Positions 34,012 to 40,116 of a stretch of 64,000 nucleotides of DNA are shown here, in pieces. The notes under the pieces are model-generated. The model was given only the letters and a program-made list of their open reading frames with translations. It was not told where the DNA came from and ran no database searches. The number at the start of each line of letters is the position of its first letter. The stretch's first letter is position 1. Origin of the DNA: Streptococcus parapneumoniae (GTDB lineage: Bacteria; Bacillota; Bacilli; Lactobacillales; Streptococcaceae); NCBI RefSeq assembly GCF_037076355.1, contig NZ_AP026968.1, forward strand, positions 1,132,501 to 1,196,500. The letters are read 5' to 3'. Made by a program: the position numbers and the translations under genes.

Positions 34012-34416
34012 TTTGGAATGTCAGAATTATAATTCATAGACGCCTTTTTGATAGACAGGTTTAATCTCTGTTTCATAATATCGAATTGGAAATCAGATAT
34101 TTTTACATCTGAAAAGAATCTGAATATATGACTCCCTCCATTTCCAGGAGGTTTTTTTCTGATTTTTCGCAAATATCCAGCTTCTTCAAAGATTTTGAAA
34201 TACTTATCAATTGTCTTCCGGTTAACACCTTTTCGCTTGGCTATCTCCTCTGGATAGACTTGCCAGTTTGGGTGATTAGCCAGCACCACCATCATGATGC
34301 CAACCGCTGTAAAATCTAGCGCAGGATCGTTAATAAAGCTATTACTAACAGCAGTATAATTTTCAGTCGCATTCTTGAAAGATAAATTGACAATCTAAAT
34401 TTTTAAAGTCTGTCAT
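33954..34416 (-). pseudogene. Replication initiator-like helix-turn-helix gene, frameshifted
   Basis: The ATG at 34416 has AAAGGAG upstream and starts MTDFKNLDCQFIF, then the frame closes at TGA. From about 34377 the expected sequence continues in another frame: NATENYTAVSNSFINDPALD, then GIMMVVLANHPNWQVYPEEI and a winged-helix segment RKTIDKYFKIFEEAGYLRKI. Removing one base near 34377 would restore a single frame. The remaining ORF from 34295 lacks a ribosome binding site. The C-terminus is unusually short, with SEMSE repeats. Confidence 0.75.
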
Positions 34417-34461
34417 ACGCTCTCCTTTCTCTTCGCTTATTTCAATCACTTTCATCCTTTT

Positions 34462-35187
34462 CTAACCTGTTAGACATTCCTGATTAAGGAACTTGTTGAT
34501 AAAGTACTGCTGTCCTTTGCCTGTGACCTTAGTTGTTGTGTTGACAGTGGTGTGACCATCAGCATGATTGATGTTTGTCTTTTTCAACTCAAATAGACCT
34601 AACTGCATGCTTTTCTGTGTTGGTTGGTTCCAAGACTCTCCACGTCGACTAATGATGTAGCCGTTAGAGCGTAACCACTGGAAGAGCTTGTTTTGACCAA
34701 TGTCAATTCCATTCTGTTTCAGAATTTTAGCTAGTTCACCGATTAGACAAGATGACTTACTTGCACTTACTGCGTCTGCAAATAACACCTTAGGACGGTC
34801 CGCTTCAATCTGCGTCTCCAGTTTATGAATCTTCTTATCCGCCATGAGCAAGGCTCTTGCCATAATCTTCTCAGGACTGTTGAAGTCTTTTTCGACTTGG
34901 ATGAAGTACTGTCTGACTTCTTTTCCTTTGTCAGTTCGCTGAATCATGGCGATTTCTTTAGCCATGTCTAGTTTGATGATGTGGTCTACTTTGTTGTGTC
35001 CACCTCGGCCTGTTTGCTGCTCATTTTTGAGAAGCAAAAAATCTTGATTTTCTGTAAAGCCGTATTCAATCATTCTATTGAACCAGTCGGCATATTTTGT
35101 TTTGACTCCCAGAGCTTCATGAAGTTGCCTTCCAGAAACAACAGGCTCATGATTGTCATTCACAGTCACTTTAATAACTTCGTTCAT
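34462..35187 (-). CDS. Phage antirepressor (AntA/AntB plus KilAC-like)
   Basis: The 241-residue protein has an N-terminal AntA/AntB domain (VVSGRQLHEALGVKTKYADW, GFTENQDFLLL) and a C-terminal KilA-C-like domain (IGELAKILKQNGIDIGQNKL, LRSNGYIISRRG). Antirepressors promote the lytic cycle by disabling a repressor. The start at 35187 is chosen for AGGAGG upstream. Confidence 0.92.
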   Translation of the reverse strand: MNEVIKVTVNDNHEPVVSGRQLHEALGVKTKYADWFNRMIEYGFTENQDFLLLKNEQQTGRGGHNKVDHIIKLDMAKEIAMIQRTDKGKEVRQYFIQVEKDFNSPEKIMARALLMADKKIHKLETQIEADRPKVLFADAVSASKSSCLIGELAKILKQNGIDIGQNKLFQWLRSNGYIISRRGESWNQPTQKSMQLGLFELKKTNINHADGHTTVNTTTKVTGKGQQYFINKFLNQECLTG

Positions 35188-35250
35188 GTCATTCCTCCTA
35201 TTCCTCAAATCTTTCCGTTGAGTATCTGGCTTTGCTAGGTGCTTTTTGTT

Positions 35251-35757
35251 TTATAATTCTGGAAATTCCTGTTTTAATTTTGTTAGACGGACGTTGTACC
35301 TATCCAAAAAGAAATTTTTAAATTCGTTATATGTTTCCAAAGCATTTTGAAACTCATCATCTGTCAAATCTTTTATTACTGTTGCACCATGTAGAGATAA
35401 AACAAGAGATTTCAATTGTTCATGGATAAGGGAGGAATAAAGATTTTGTTTCGAATGATAGTAAATTCCTCTTTTATTCATCAACCTGTTTGTTAAAAAT
35501 ATTTTAGAGTCACTACCAATATTACTATCCCAACGGATCCCTGTTATGATTGGATAGATTGCACTACCTATTTCTCTCTTATAAGGATTTTGAAGTAAAT
35601 CAAGAACTTTAGGATGATTGTTATTTACGATACGAATATCTTCATCAGTGATAGCGACTTGACCAAAATCTTTTCTAACCTTAACTATTTTATTGGCGAC
35701 TGCTTCAGCAATCATTTCTTGTAATTCACGTTTACTTATTGTAATTACTTCTTCCAT
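35251..35757 (-). CDS. ORF6C-like phage regulator
   Basis: The 168-residue protein has a C-terminal segment, LHGATVIKDLTDDEFQNALE, followed by a helical end, that matches ORF6C domains found behind antirepressor-like modules. The N-terminus is helical. It lies between the XRE gene and the antirepressor, so a regulatory role is likely. The start at 35757 has GAGGAG upstream. Confidence 0.75.
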   Translation of the reverse strand: MEEVITISKRELQEMIAEAVANKIVKVRKDFGQVAITDEDIRIVNNNHPKVLDLLQNPYKREIGSAIYPIITGIRWDSNIGSDSKIFLTNRLMNKRGIYYHSKQNLYSSLIHEQLKSLVLSLHGATVIKDLTDDEFQNALETYNEFKNFFLDRYNVRLTKLKQEFPEL

Positions 35758-35761
35758 TCTC

Positions 35762-35971
35762 CTACTCCTCAAATTTCTCCCACGACTCGCTGATTCGCAA
35801 CTTCTTGTTAATGCGAAGCTTCAAGTCATCACTTCCTTTACCATCTTTGAATAATTGCGTGATGGCTGACGGACTAACACCTACGACGGTAGCCAGGTCC
35901 GTCTGCGACCACCCACGTTTTTCAATTCTCTCTTTTACAAGCTCAATCCATTTAAGATGTTGTTGGCTCAT
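35762..35971 (-). CDS. XRE-family regulator (Cro-like)
   Basis: The 69-residue helix-turn-helix protein has RGWSQTDLATVVGVSPSAIT as its DNA-binding core. It is the first gene of the leftward early operon, so it is the natural Cro counterpart of the rightward repressor. GGAGGTCG precedes the ATG. A terminator-like hairpin lies upstream at 36000-36024. Confidence 0.88.
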   Translation of the reverse strand: MSQQHLKWIELVKERIEKRGWSQTDLATVVGVSPSAITQLFKDGKGSDDLKLRINKKLRISESWEKFEE

Positions 35972-35992
35972 GCGACCTCCTCCTTTTTGAAA

Positions 35993-36024
35993 ATAAAAAA
36001 TGCCCTATCTAACTGATAGAGCAT
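35993..36024 (-). terminator. Hairpin upstream of the Cro-like gene
   Basis: Minus-strand stem TGCTCTATC/GATAGGGCA with a 5-base loop, then TTTTTTATTTT. It could stop leftward transcripts before the early genes unless overcome, and it overlaps the first Fst cassette promoter. Confidence 0.65.
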
Positions 36025-36025
36025 G

Positions 36026-36034
36026 TGATATAAT
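36026..36034 (+). promoter_or_regulatory. Extended -10 promoter of Fst-like toxin 1
   Basis: TGATATAAT at 36026-36034, with no good -35, is followed by a leader and the toxin ribosome binding site. The following TAGTGACGGCAC sequence recurs after the promoter of cassette 2. Confidence 0.65.
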
Positions 36035-36079
36035 AGTGACGGCACTAACGATATAGCCTCTGAAAGGAGGTGAGTCCCA

Positions 36080-36184
36080 TTGGAATTACTTTTCACACTT
36101 ATCCTTGCCCCGCTCTTAGTCAATTTAGCAACTAAATTGATCAGCGACTGGCTGGATAGCAAGCAGGACAAGGACAAACGTTAG
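36080..36184 (+). CDS. Fst-family type I toxin 1
   Basis: This 34-residue peptide has the Fst layout: a hydrophobic segment (LLFTLILAPLLVNLATKLIS) and a charged, Asp/Lys-rich tail. The start is an uncommon TTG, with AGGAGG nine bases upstream; the frame is closed farther upstream. Fst-type peptides disturb the membrane and nucleoid when the antisense RNA is lost. It has a matching antisense RNA unit at its 3' end. Confidence 0.8.
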   Translation: MELLFTLILAPLLVNLATKLISDWLDSKQDKDKR

Positions 36185-36197
36185 TGTCCAGCCCACA

Positions 36198-36274
36198 AAA
36201 AAATCCCCTGGTATTTGCGGTACTAGGGGATTTGTGTTCCATTGGAACTACTTTTCAATTCCCCTATATTATCT
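36198..36274 (-). ncRNA. Antisense antitoxin RNA of Fst cassette 1 (RNA II-like)
   Basis: A minus-strand promoter (TTGACA at 36291-36296, 17-base spacer, GATAAT at 36268-36273) would start an RNA near 36261 that ends at the shared bidirectional hairpin (36202-36235). It carries CCATTGGAACTACTTTTCA (36239-36257), a near copy of the toxin start region at 36077-36095 with one mismatch. This is the DR arrangement of the pAD1 par system. Confidence 0.75.
36202..36235. terminator. Bidirectional terminator shared by toxin 1 and its antisense RNA
   Basis: The stem AAATCCCCTGGTA/TACTAGGGGATTT has a 7-base loop. The minus side has a long T run and the plus side has TTTGTGTT. Convergent transcripts of the cassette share it, as in par loci. 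Confidence 0.75.
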
Positions 36275-36296
36275 CATATCTATTTTCAGTTGTCAA
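36268..36296 (-). promoter_or_regulatory. Antisense RNA promoter, Fst cassette 1
   Basis: TTGACA, 17 bases and GATAAT in the minus direction. It is a near-consensus promoter, much stronger than the toxin's, as expected for an antitoxin RNA. Confidence 0.75.
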
Positions 36297-36327
36297 AGAA
36301 AACCTCTAACAAGCTGAACTATAAATA

Positions 36328-36336
36328 TGGTATAAT
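36328..36336 (+). promoter_or_regulatory. Extended -10 promoter of Fst-like toxin 2
   Basis: TGGTATAAT at 36328-36336 is followed by AGTGACGGCAC, the same initial leader as in cassette 1. Confidence 0.65.
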
Positions 36337-36374
36337 AGTGACGGCACATCTGCCTTAGAAGGGAGGTGGAGCCT

Positions 36375-36464
36375 ATGGTAGATTACATCTTCACAAATAT
36401 TATTCTACCCTTGGTGGTCGGTATCGTCCTGATAGTCATCGAAAAATGGCTAAACAAGAAATAG
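36375..36464 (+). CDS. Fst-family type I toxin 2
   Basis: This 29-residue peptide, MVDYIFTNIILPLVVGIVLI then VIEKWLNKK, is a short single-span peptide with Pro in the hydrophobic stretch and a basic end, as in Fst/Ldr-like toxins. GGGAGG lies upstream of the ATG. The cassette repeats the layout of the first one about 295 bases earlier. Confidence 0.85.
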   Translation: MVDYIFTNIILPLVVGIVLIVIEKWLNKK

Positions 36465-36493
36465 CGACCAACCCACCTTTCTAGCGTAGACTA

Positions 36494-36535
36494 GAAAAAG
36501 CCCTTGCTTTTGTGGTTATCAGCAGGGGCTTTTTT
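36494..36535. terminator. Bidirectional terminator, Fst cassette 2
   Basis: The stem AAGCCCTTGCT/AGCAGGGGCTT has a 12-base loop and A/T runs on both sides, so it can end both the toxin mRNA and the antisense RNA. Confidence 0.75.
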
Positions 36536-36576
36536 GTAGTTATAGTAGACTACATCTTCACTTCCCCTATATTATC
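36496..36576 (-). ncRNA. Antisense antitoxin RNA of Fst cassette 2
   Basis: A minus promoter (TTGACA at 36595-36600; GATAAT-like at 36571-36576, 18-base spacer) starts an RNA near 36564. It contains TATAGTAGACTACATCTTCAC (36541-36561), which matches the toxin start region at 36374-36394 with two differences. It ends in the shared hairpin. Confidence 0.7.
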
Positions 36577-36641
36577 TCACATGCTCTATTCAATTGTCAA
36601 GGAACAAAGTTAAAGAGCTAGTAAATTATTTTATAAAACGC

Positions 36642-36670
36642 TTGACAGCTTTTAGCGTATCTGCTAAAAT
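36642..36670 (+). promoter_or_regulatory. Rightward lysogeny promoter with operator
   Basis: TTGACA (36642), 17-base spacer and TAAAAT (36665). The inverted repeat TTTTAGC-N6-GCTAAAA at 36650-36669 fills the spacer, so the repressor would block its own promoter. The leader before the repressor start is about 205 bases long. Confidence 0.75.
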
Positions 36671-36792
36671 GAAAGCATAATTAAAAACCTTGATAAAACC
36701 TTATATCTATCAACTTACTCGCTCGCTAAAGCTATTTATTTTTAGATAAGTTTTAACTTCGTTTTTTACTAACTCATTAACTTACAAAAACT

Positions 36793-36821
36793 ATTTTAGC
36801 GTAAACGCAAAATAATGTCAA
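36793..36821 (-). promoter_or_regulatory. Leftward early promoter with operator
   Basis: Minus-strand TTGACA (36816-36821), 17-base spacer and TAAAAT (36793-36798). TTTTAGCGTAAACGCAAAAT at 36794-36813 lies between the two boxes and resembles the operator of the rightward promoter. It faces the rightward promoter, so the two transcripts overlap for about 110 bases. Confidence 0.7.
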
Positions 36822-36881
36822 CTAATTTTTGCGCATTTTATAAAATATTTTTTGTCATGTCTTAGAAAGGCTGATAAATCA

Positions 36882-37250
36882 ATGTTTTCTACTTTTGAAA
36901 TCGTAAAAGATTTATGTGAAAAACAAGGGATTTCGCTAAATACTTTAGAAGATAAACTAAAACTAGGCAAAAATTCTTTGTATGGGTTGAAGAGGAATCA
37001 ACCTTCTGCCGAACGGCTACAACAAATCGCCGACTACTTCAACGTATCCACCGACTACCTGCTCGGACGAACGGATAACCCTGCTATTGCCGGGAGTGAT
37101 GAATTTGCTCAAGTAAACGGGCAAATCATAGACTTACGTAAAGCAGCAGCCAACACCATGTTATTTGACGGGAAACCACTAAATGAAAATGATATCGACT
37201 TCATCACATCCGTCCTATCCGCCCACTTCAAAAGCAAAGGAGAACGCTAA
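36882..37250 (+). CDS. Prophage repressor, ImmR-like XRE family
   Basis: 122 residues. The helix-turn-helix (ISLNTLEDKLKLGKNSLYGL, QQIADYFNVSTDYLLGRTDN) occupies residues 15-62, and a short C-terminus replaces the LexA-like domain of classical CI. Together with the ImmA-like metalloprotease gene downstream this suggests the ImmR/ImmA induction mode, in which the protease destroys the repressor. The start at 36882 has GAAAGG upstream. Its stop overlaps the next gene. Confidence 0.9.
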   Translation: MFSTFEIVKDLCEKQGISLNTLEDKLKLGKNSLYGLKRNQPSAERLQQIADYFNVSTDYLLGRTDNPAIAGSDEFAQVNGQIIDLRKAAANTMLFDGKPLNENDIDFITSVLSAHFKSKGER

Positions 37251-37483
37251 TGACTATCACTATCAACTTCACAGAAAAAAATTCCTACATCACGGACTAC
37301 CTAAACAAACACGGTATCGACACAACGACCATGGATTTTGACGATTTCATGGCACTCATGGAAGATATAGAAGACGCACGAGCAGCTGACCAAGCCTATA
37401 TGGAGTATTTAGCCGACCCAGTTACTTATACCATGGATGAGGTCTTGGATGAACTAGGACTAACTCGAGAGGATATTGCTTAA
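37250..37483 (+). CDS. relB: RelB/DinJ-like antitoxin
   Basis: The 77-residue acidic protein has an N-terminal segment (TITINFTEKNSYITDYLNKH) resembling a ribbon-helix-helix and a C-terminal YTMDEVLDELGLTREDIA that probably wraps the toxin. It overlaps the repressor stop by one base and the RelE gene by one base, so the three genes are translated together. Confidence 0.85.
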   Translation: MTITINFTEKNSYITDYLNKHGIDTTTMDFDDFMALMEDIEDARAADQAYMEYLADPVTYTMDEVLDELGLTREDIA

Positions 37484-37746
37484 TGTATCGGCTAGATATT
37501 GATAAAAAAGCTCTCAAGCAACTTAAAAAACTAGATACCCCAACCAGAAAACAAATCCTATCCTGGCTTGCTAAAAACATTGAAAACACGACCAATCCAC
37601 GACAACATGGAAAAGCATTAAAAGCCAACCTTGCAGGTTACTGGCGATACAGAGTAGAGAATTACCGCATCATCTGTGATATCCAAGACGATAAACTAGT
37701 CGTCCTAGCCGTGGAAATCGCCCACCGCAGAGATGTTTATAAATAA
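37483..37746 (+). CDS. relE: RelE-family toxin
   Basis: The 87-residue protein has RelE features: LDIDKKALKQLKKLDTPTRK at the start, GYWRYRVENYRIICDI in the core strands, and the ending VEIAHRRDVYK. RelE toxins cut mRNA in the ribosome. The partner antitoxin lies directly upstream. The pair sits between the repressor and the ImmA-like gene, an unusual place for a plasmid-type module. Confidence 0.92.
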   Translation: MYRLDIDKKALKQLKKLDTPTRKQILSWLAKNIENTTNPRQHGKALKANLAGYWRYRVENYRIICDIQDDKLVVLAVEIAHRRDVYK

Positions 37747-37758
37747 CGAAGGAGAACT

Positions 37759-38139
37759 ATGACACTCGCTAAACTCTGCGAAGAATATCAAGTAGAACTT
37801 TGTCTCTTCGACGGTTCAAACTGGCACAGTAGCGGTTTCTACAATCCAGACACAAACGTACTCGCTATTGACCACAACTTGACTCCTGAACAACAAATCC
37901 AAGTCGCCCTACACGAACTTGGACACAAAGACCACACACGCTCAGAGTACCAGAACGCCCGTCTACGCTGTGAAAACGAAGCTGATAGGAATATGATCCA
38001 TCATCTCGTAAAAGACGCACTAGAAAACTTAGACGACCCCACAGAGTTTGATTACCTCAAATTCATGTCTTACTACAATCTAAAAACCATGACAAATGAA
38101 ATCATGGTTAAAGAAGAGTATTTAGCATTAGTAAATTAA
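37759..38139 (+). CDS. ImmA/IrrE-like metalloprotease
   Basis: The 126-residue protein carries the zinc motif HELGH in QIQVALHELGHKDHTRSEY and a later glutamate in CENEADRNMIHHLV. ImmA proteins cleave ImmR-type repressors after DNA damage or quorum signals. It follows RelE with GAAGGAG upstream. The link to the repressor two genes upstream is inferred from the ICEBs1/phi105 model. Confidence 0.9.
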   Translation: MTLAKLCEEYQVELCLFDGSNWHSSGFYNPDTNVLAIDHNLTPEQQIQVALHELGHKDHTRSEYQNARLRCENEADRNMIHHLVKDALENLDDPTEFDYLKFMSYYNLKTMTNEIMVKEEYLALVN

Positions 38140-38153
38140 AAAGGAGGAAAATA

Positions 38154-39047
38154 ATGAAAGAAATTATTTATTTAGATACAAAACTAGTCAATTCATTGTT
38201 AGCTCAGCAAAACTCAGGTCTCATAACTAAGTTAGTGAACGAGGATGGAGAAAGCGACTCTAGAACTGAAGGAAGCACAGAGCAAACAACCACATCCAGT
38301 GACGTTGGTCTCTCTGCTCTATTAAAAGCGGCAGGAAGCTACTCTAATACTAATGTTGATAGTTACAATTTTGTATTTTCTAAGTCAAATAAAAATCTAG
38401 TAGAAACTGCTCTTGATGATTATTCATTAGATTTGCTTATCACTGGTCTTGAGGCGAAAAATCTTATAAAACACAGCGATTACCAAGATGGTGACTTAAT
38501 TTCTGTATCTGGAGAGTTGACGGCGTTTAATTTTGAACAATTAGCCGAAACAAGTGATTTAGAAGAAATAAGTTTCCTGCTCCCTGGTTATGACGAATTC
38601 AAATCGCTGAAATCTGAATATGGAAAAATTAAAGGGAGAGACAAATATCTACCTAGAGCTAAAGAAATTCAACAAGCACTATCGACAAACGGTTGGGACG
38701 TTTTTGAAATGATCAAACATATGTCGGTATACCTAAAAAAATTATTACCTGAAACAAATCTAATCAAAATCAGCAATACATTCAGTATACTTCCTCTTGA
38801 ATTTCTTAGAGTTCAAAGTGTTCAACTGAGTTTTATGCAACTCGGAAAGAGAAAAATAAAAATGCTAGGTATCTGCTCATCAACTTTTGACGAACAAGTA
38901 CCTAGCGACTTCTCACATATGGAAGATAGTAACTTGATGTTAAAATACGCTCCAACAACTATTTTAAATATTATACTCGGTTCTTTTGGGATGATAGATA
39001 AGGCTGATCACCTAGTAAGACCTATTGCTATTTATTTCGAGGACTAA
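38154..39047 (+). CDS. DUF6414-like protein of unknown function
   Basis: This 297-residue protein starts MKEIIYLDTKLVNSLLAQQN and has a Ser/Thr-rich stretch at about residues 35-55, with no signal peptide or membrane segment. The pattern recalls DUF6414, a family often seen in mobile elements. It is the last gene of the lysogeny operon (GGAGG upstream). It could be a lysogenic conversion or defence gene, but there is no direct evidence. Confidence 0.7.
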   Translation: MKEIIYLDTKLVNSLLAQQNSGLITKLVNEDGESDSRTEGSTEQTTTSSDVGLSALLKAAGSYSNTNVDSYNFVFSKSNKNLVETALDDYSLDLLITGLEAKNLIKHSDYQDGDLISVSGELTAFNFEQLAETSDLEEISFLLPGYDEFKSLKSEYGKIKGRDKYLPRAKEIQQALSTNGWDVFEMIKHMSVYLKKLLPETNLIKISNTFSILPLEFLRVQSVQLSFMQLGKRKIKMLGICSSTFDEQVPSDFSHMEDSNLMLKYAPTTILNIILGSFGMIDKADHLVRPIAIYFED

Positions 39048-39222
39048 ATAGATGTCCGTAGCGTTGATTAAAACACTCTCTTTTTAAATCGAGTTCTTCC
39101 TCGCCTGTTTTAATATCCATGCGGACTCTATCAGCAAACTCCCTGTGGCGCAATTCCATTTCTTTTTTAGATTGCTCCATCTTTTGACGCTTTTGATTGA
39201 TGTGAGTAAAAAAAGAAAACAT
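39028..39222 (-). CDS. Small leftward coiled-coil protein (64 residues)
   Basis: MFSFFTHINQKRQKMEQSKK then a charged helix. It has its own promoter: minus TTGATT (39270-39275), 17-base spacer and TAAAAT (39247-39252), plus a GGTGG ribosome binding site. It converges on the DUF6414-like gene and overlaps its end by 20 bases. Function unknown. Confidence 0.6.
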   Translation of the reverse strand: MFSFFTHINQKRQKMEQSKKEMELRHREFADRVRMDIKTGEEELDLKRECFNQRYGHLFSPRNK

Positions 39223-39246
39223 ATTATCGCACCACCTTTCATCACT

Positions 39247-39329
39247 ATTTTACAACGAATAATAGTAAAAATCAACTGTTTCCATTTTGGAAACAACTAC
39301 TTGACAAAAATTAAAAAAAGAAGTACACT
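39247..39329. promoter_or_regulatory. Divergent promoters with central palindrome
   Basis: The leftward promoter (39247-39275) and a strong rightward promoter (TTGACA 39301, 17-base spacer, TACACT 39324) flank the palindrome TTTCCATTTTGGAAA at 39279-39293. A regulator bound there could control both units. A closely related palindrome lies at 28500-28514. Confidence 0.7.
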
Positions 39330-39335
39330 AATAAT

Positions 39336-39437
39336 GTCAAAAGCCTTGTTCGTCAAGGATACGATATTTATTTATAAAGCCTTGTTCGTCAAGGACAAAA
39401 CTGTCTGGTGTACTTCTAAGAGGTACACCTTATTTTA
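39336..39437 (+). ncRNA. Candidate type III-like antitoxin RNA with 36-nt-period repeats and terminator
   Basis: The RNA would start near 39336. AAAGCCTTGTTCGTCAAGGA occurs at 39340 and again at 39376, exactly 36 bases apart; each can form the hairpin CCTTG/CAAGG. A terminator (GGTGTACTTC/GAGGTACACC, 39407-39429, then TTATTTTATT) separates it from the toxin-like ORF. Promoter, RNA repeats, terminator, toxin is the order of type III systems. Only the 20-base core is conserved between the two units, so the call is provisional. Confidence 0.6.
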
Positions 39438-39438
39438 T
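39407..39438 (+). terminator. Terminator between RNA repeats and toxin-like gene
   Basis: A stem of up to ten pairs (one G-U), a 3-base loop and a T-rich tail. Partial read-through would feed the downstream ORF. Confidence 0.75.
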
Positions 39439-39453
39439 TATCTGGAGCATTAT

Positions 39454-39888
39454 ATGAAATTTCAACAAGGCGAAGTTTATCTAATCAACTTCCCACAAAA
39501 AGGTGGGAATGAATTTTACGGAAAACACTACGCTATCATCTTAACAACTCCTGACAAAGCCGATGGGACACTCCTAGTAGCACCTTTAACTGGTAAAAAA
39601 TCAGGAAAGAAATATCGTGGTGGTATCACGATTGAAAATAGTAAATATCAAAACACTCCTTCCAAGCCAAAAGCTTATGCTTATGTCCGAAAAATCCAAG
39701 AAATCGACAAACGGAAAATCGTCTATAAAACAAAGAAAAAGACTGATAGCGATGGACAAGTAATGCTAGATGCAGCAGGAAAAGAGTTATATGATAAAGT
39801 TTATAGACCAGCTTACAAGCTAGATACAAACGACCATAAAAAACTATTAGACAAGATAAAAGAAGTTCTTGGACTAGATTTATATTAA
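39454..39888 (+). CDS. PemK/MazF-like toxin-type protein
   Basis: 144 residues. KFQQGEVYLINFPQKGGNEF, KHYAIILTTPDKADGTLLVA and AYAYVRKIQEIDKRKIVY follow the strand pattern of PemK/MazF-like (also ToxN-fold) endoribonucleases. A basic stretch and an insert lie at about residues 100-125. The start at 39454 has GGAG upstream; a longer in-frame extension would run through the RNA repeats and is rejected. No protein antitoxin gene flanks it, which fits an RNA antitoxin. Confidence 0.75.
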   Translation: MKFQQGEVYLINFPQKGGNEFYGKHYAIILTTPDKADGTLLVAPLTGKKSGKKYRGGITIENSKYQNTPSKPKAYAYVRKIQEIDKRKIVYKTKKKTDSDGQVMLDAAGKELYDKVYRPAYKLDTNDHKKLLDKIKEVLGLDLY

Positions 39889-39896
39889 ATAAAAAA

Positions 39897-39925
39897 TTGA
39901 CTTTTTTTAAAATTAGGGTTAGAAT
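39897..39925 (+). promoter_or_regulatory. Promoter of small RNA 2
   Basis: TTGACT (39897), 17-base spacer and TAGAAT (39920). It starts just after the toxin-like ORF stops. Confidence 0.7.
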
Positions 39926-39931
39926 TAAATC

Positions 39932-40016
39932 ATAAAGTCGCTTGACGACAAAATAGATGATACTGTCCCAAGAGGACAATTCTAGCCCTGCTCTTATGAG
40001 TTGGGCTTTTAATTTT
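39932..40016 (+). ncRNA. Small structured RNA 2, between toxin-like and membrane genes
   Basis: Two hairpins follow the promoter: GTCG-CTTGA-CGAC (39937-39949) and TGTCC-CAAGA-GGACA (39964-39978), then a terminator AGCCC/GGGCT with TTTTAATTTTTT. The loop bases CTTG and CAAG could pair with each other. CTTGACGA at 39941-39948 is complementary to TCGTCAAG in each repeat of the upstream RNA. No ORF lies inside it. Confidence 0.6.
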
Positions 40017-40116
40017 TTATTTAACATCTATTCCTATTTTGGAAATAGTTACGTAAAACGGAAATAAAAAAATGTGCAATAACTGATCCACATTAAAAGC
40101 TGAGAGAGGTTTCATT

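Noticed and set aside
39145..39453. Longer N-terminus for the PemK-like ORF
   Set aside because: The extension would cover the promoter, the RNA repeats and the terminator; the ATG at 39454 has a proper ribosome binding site.
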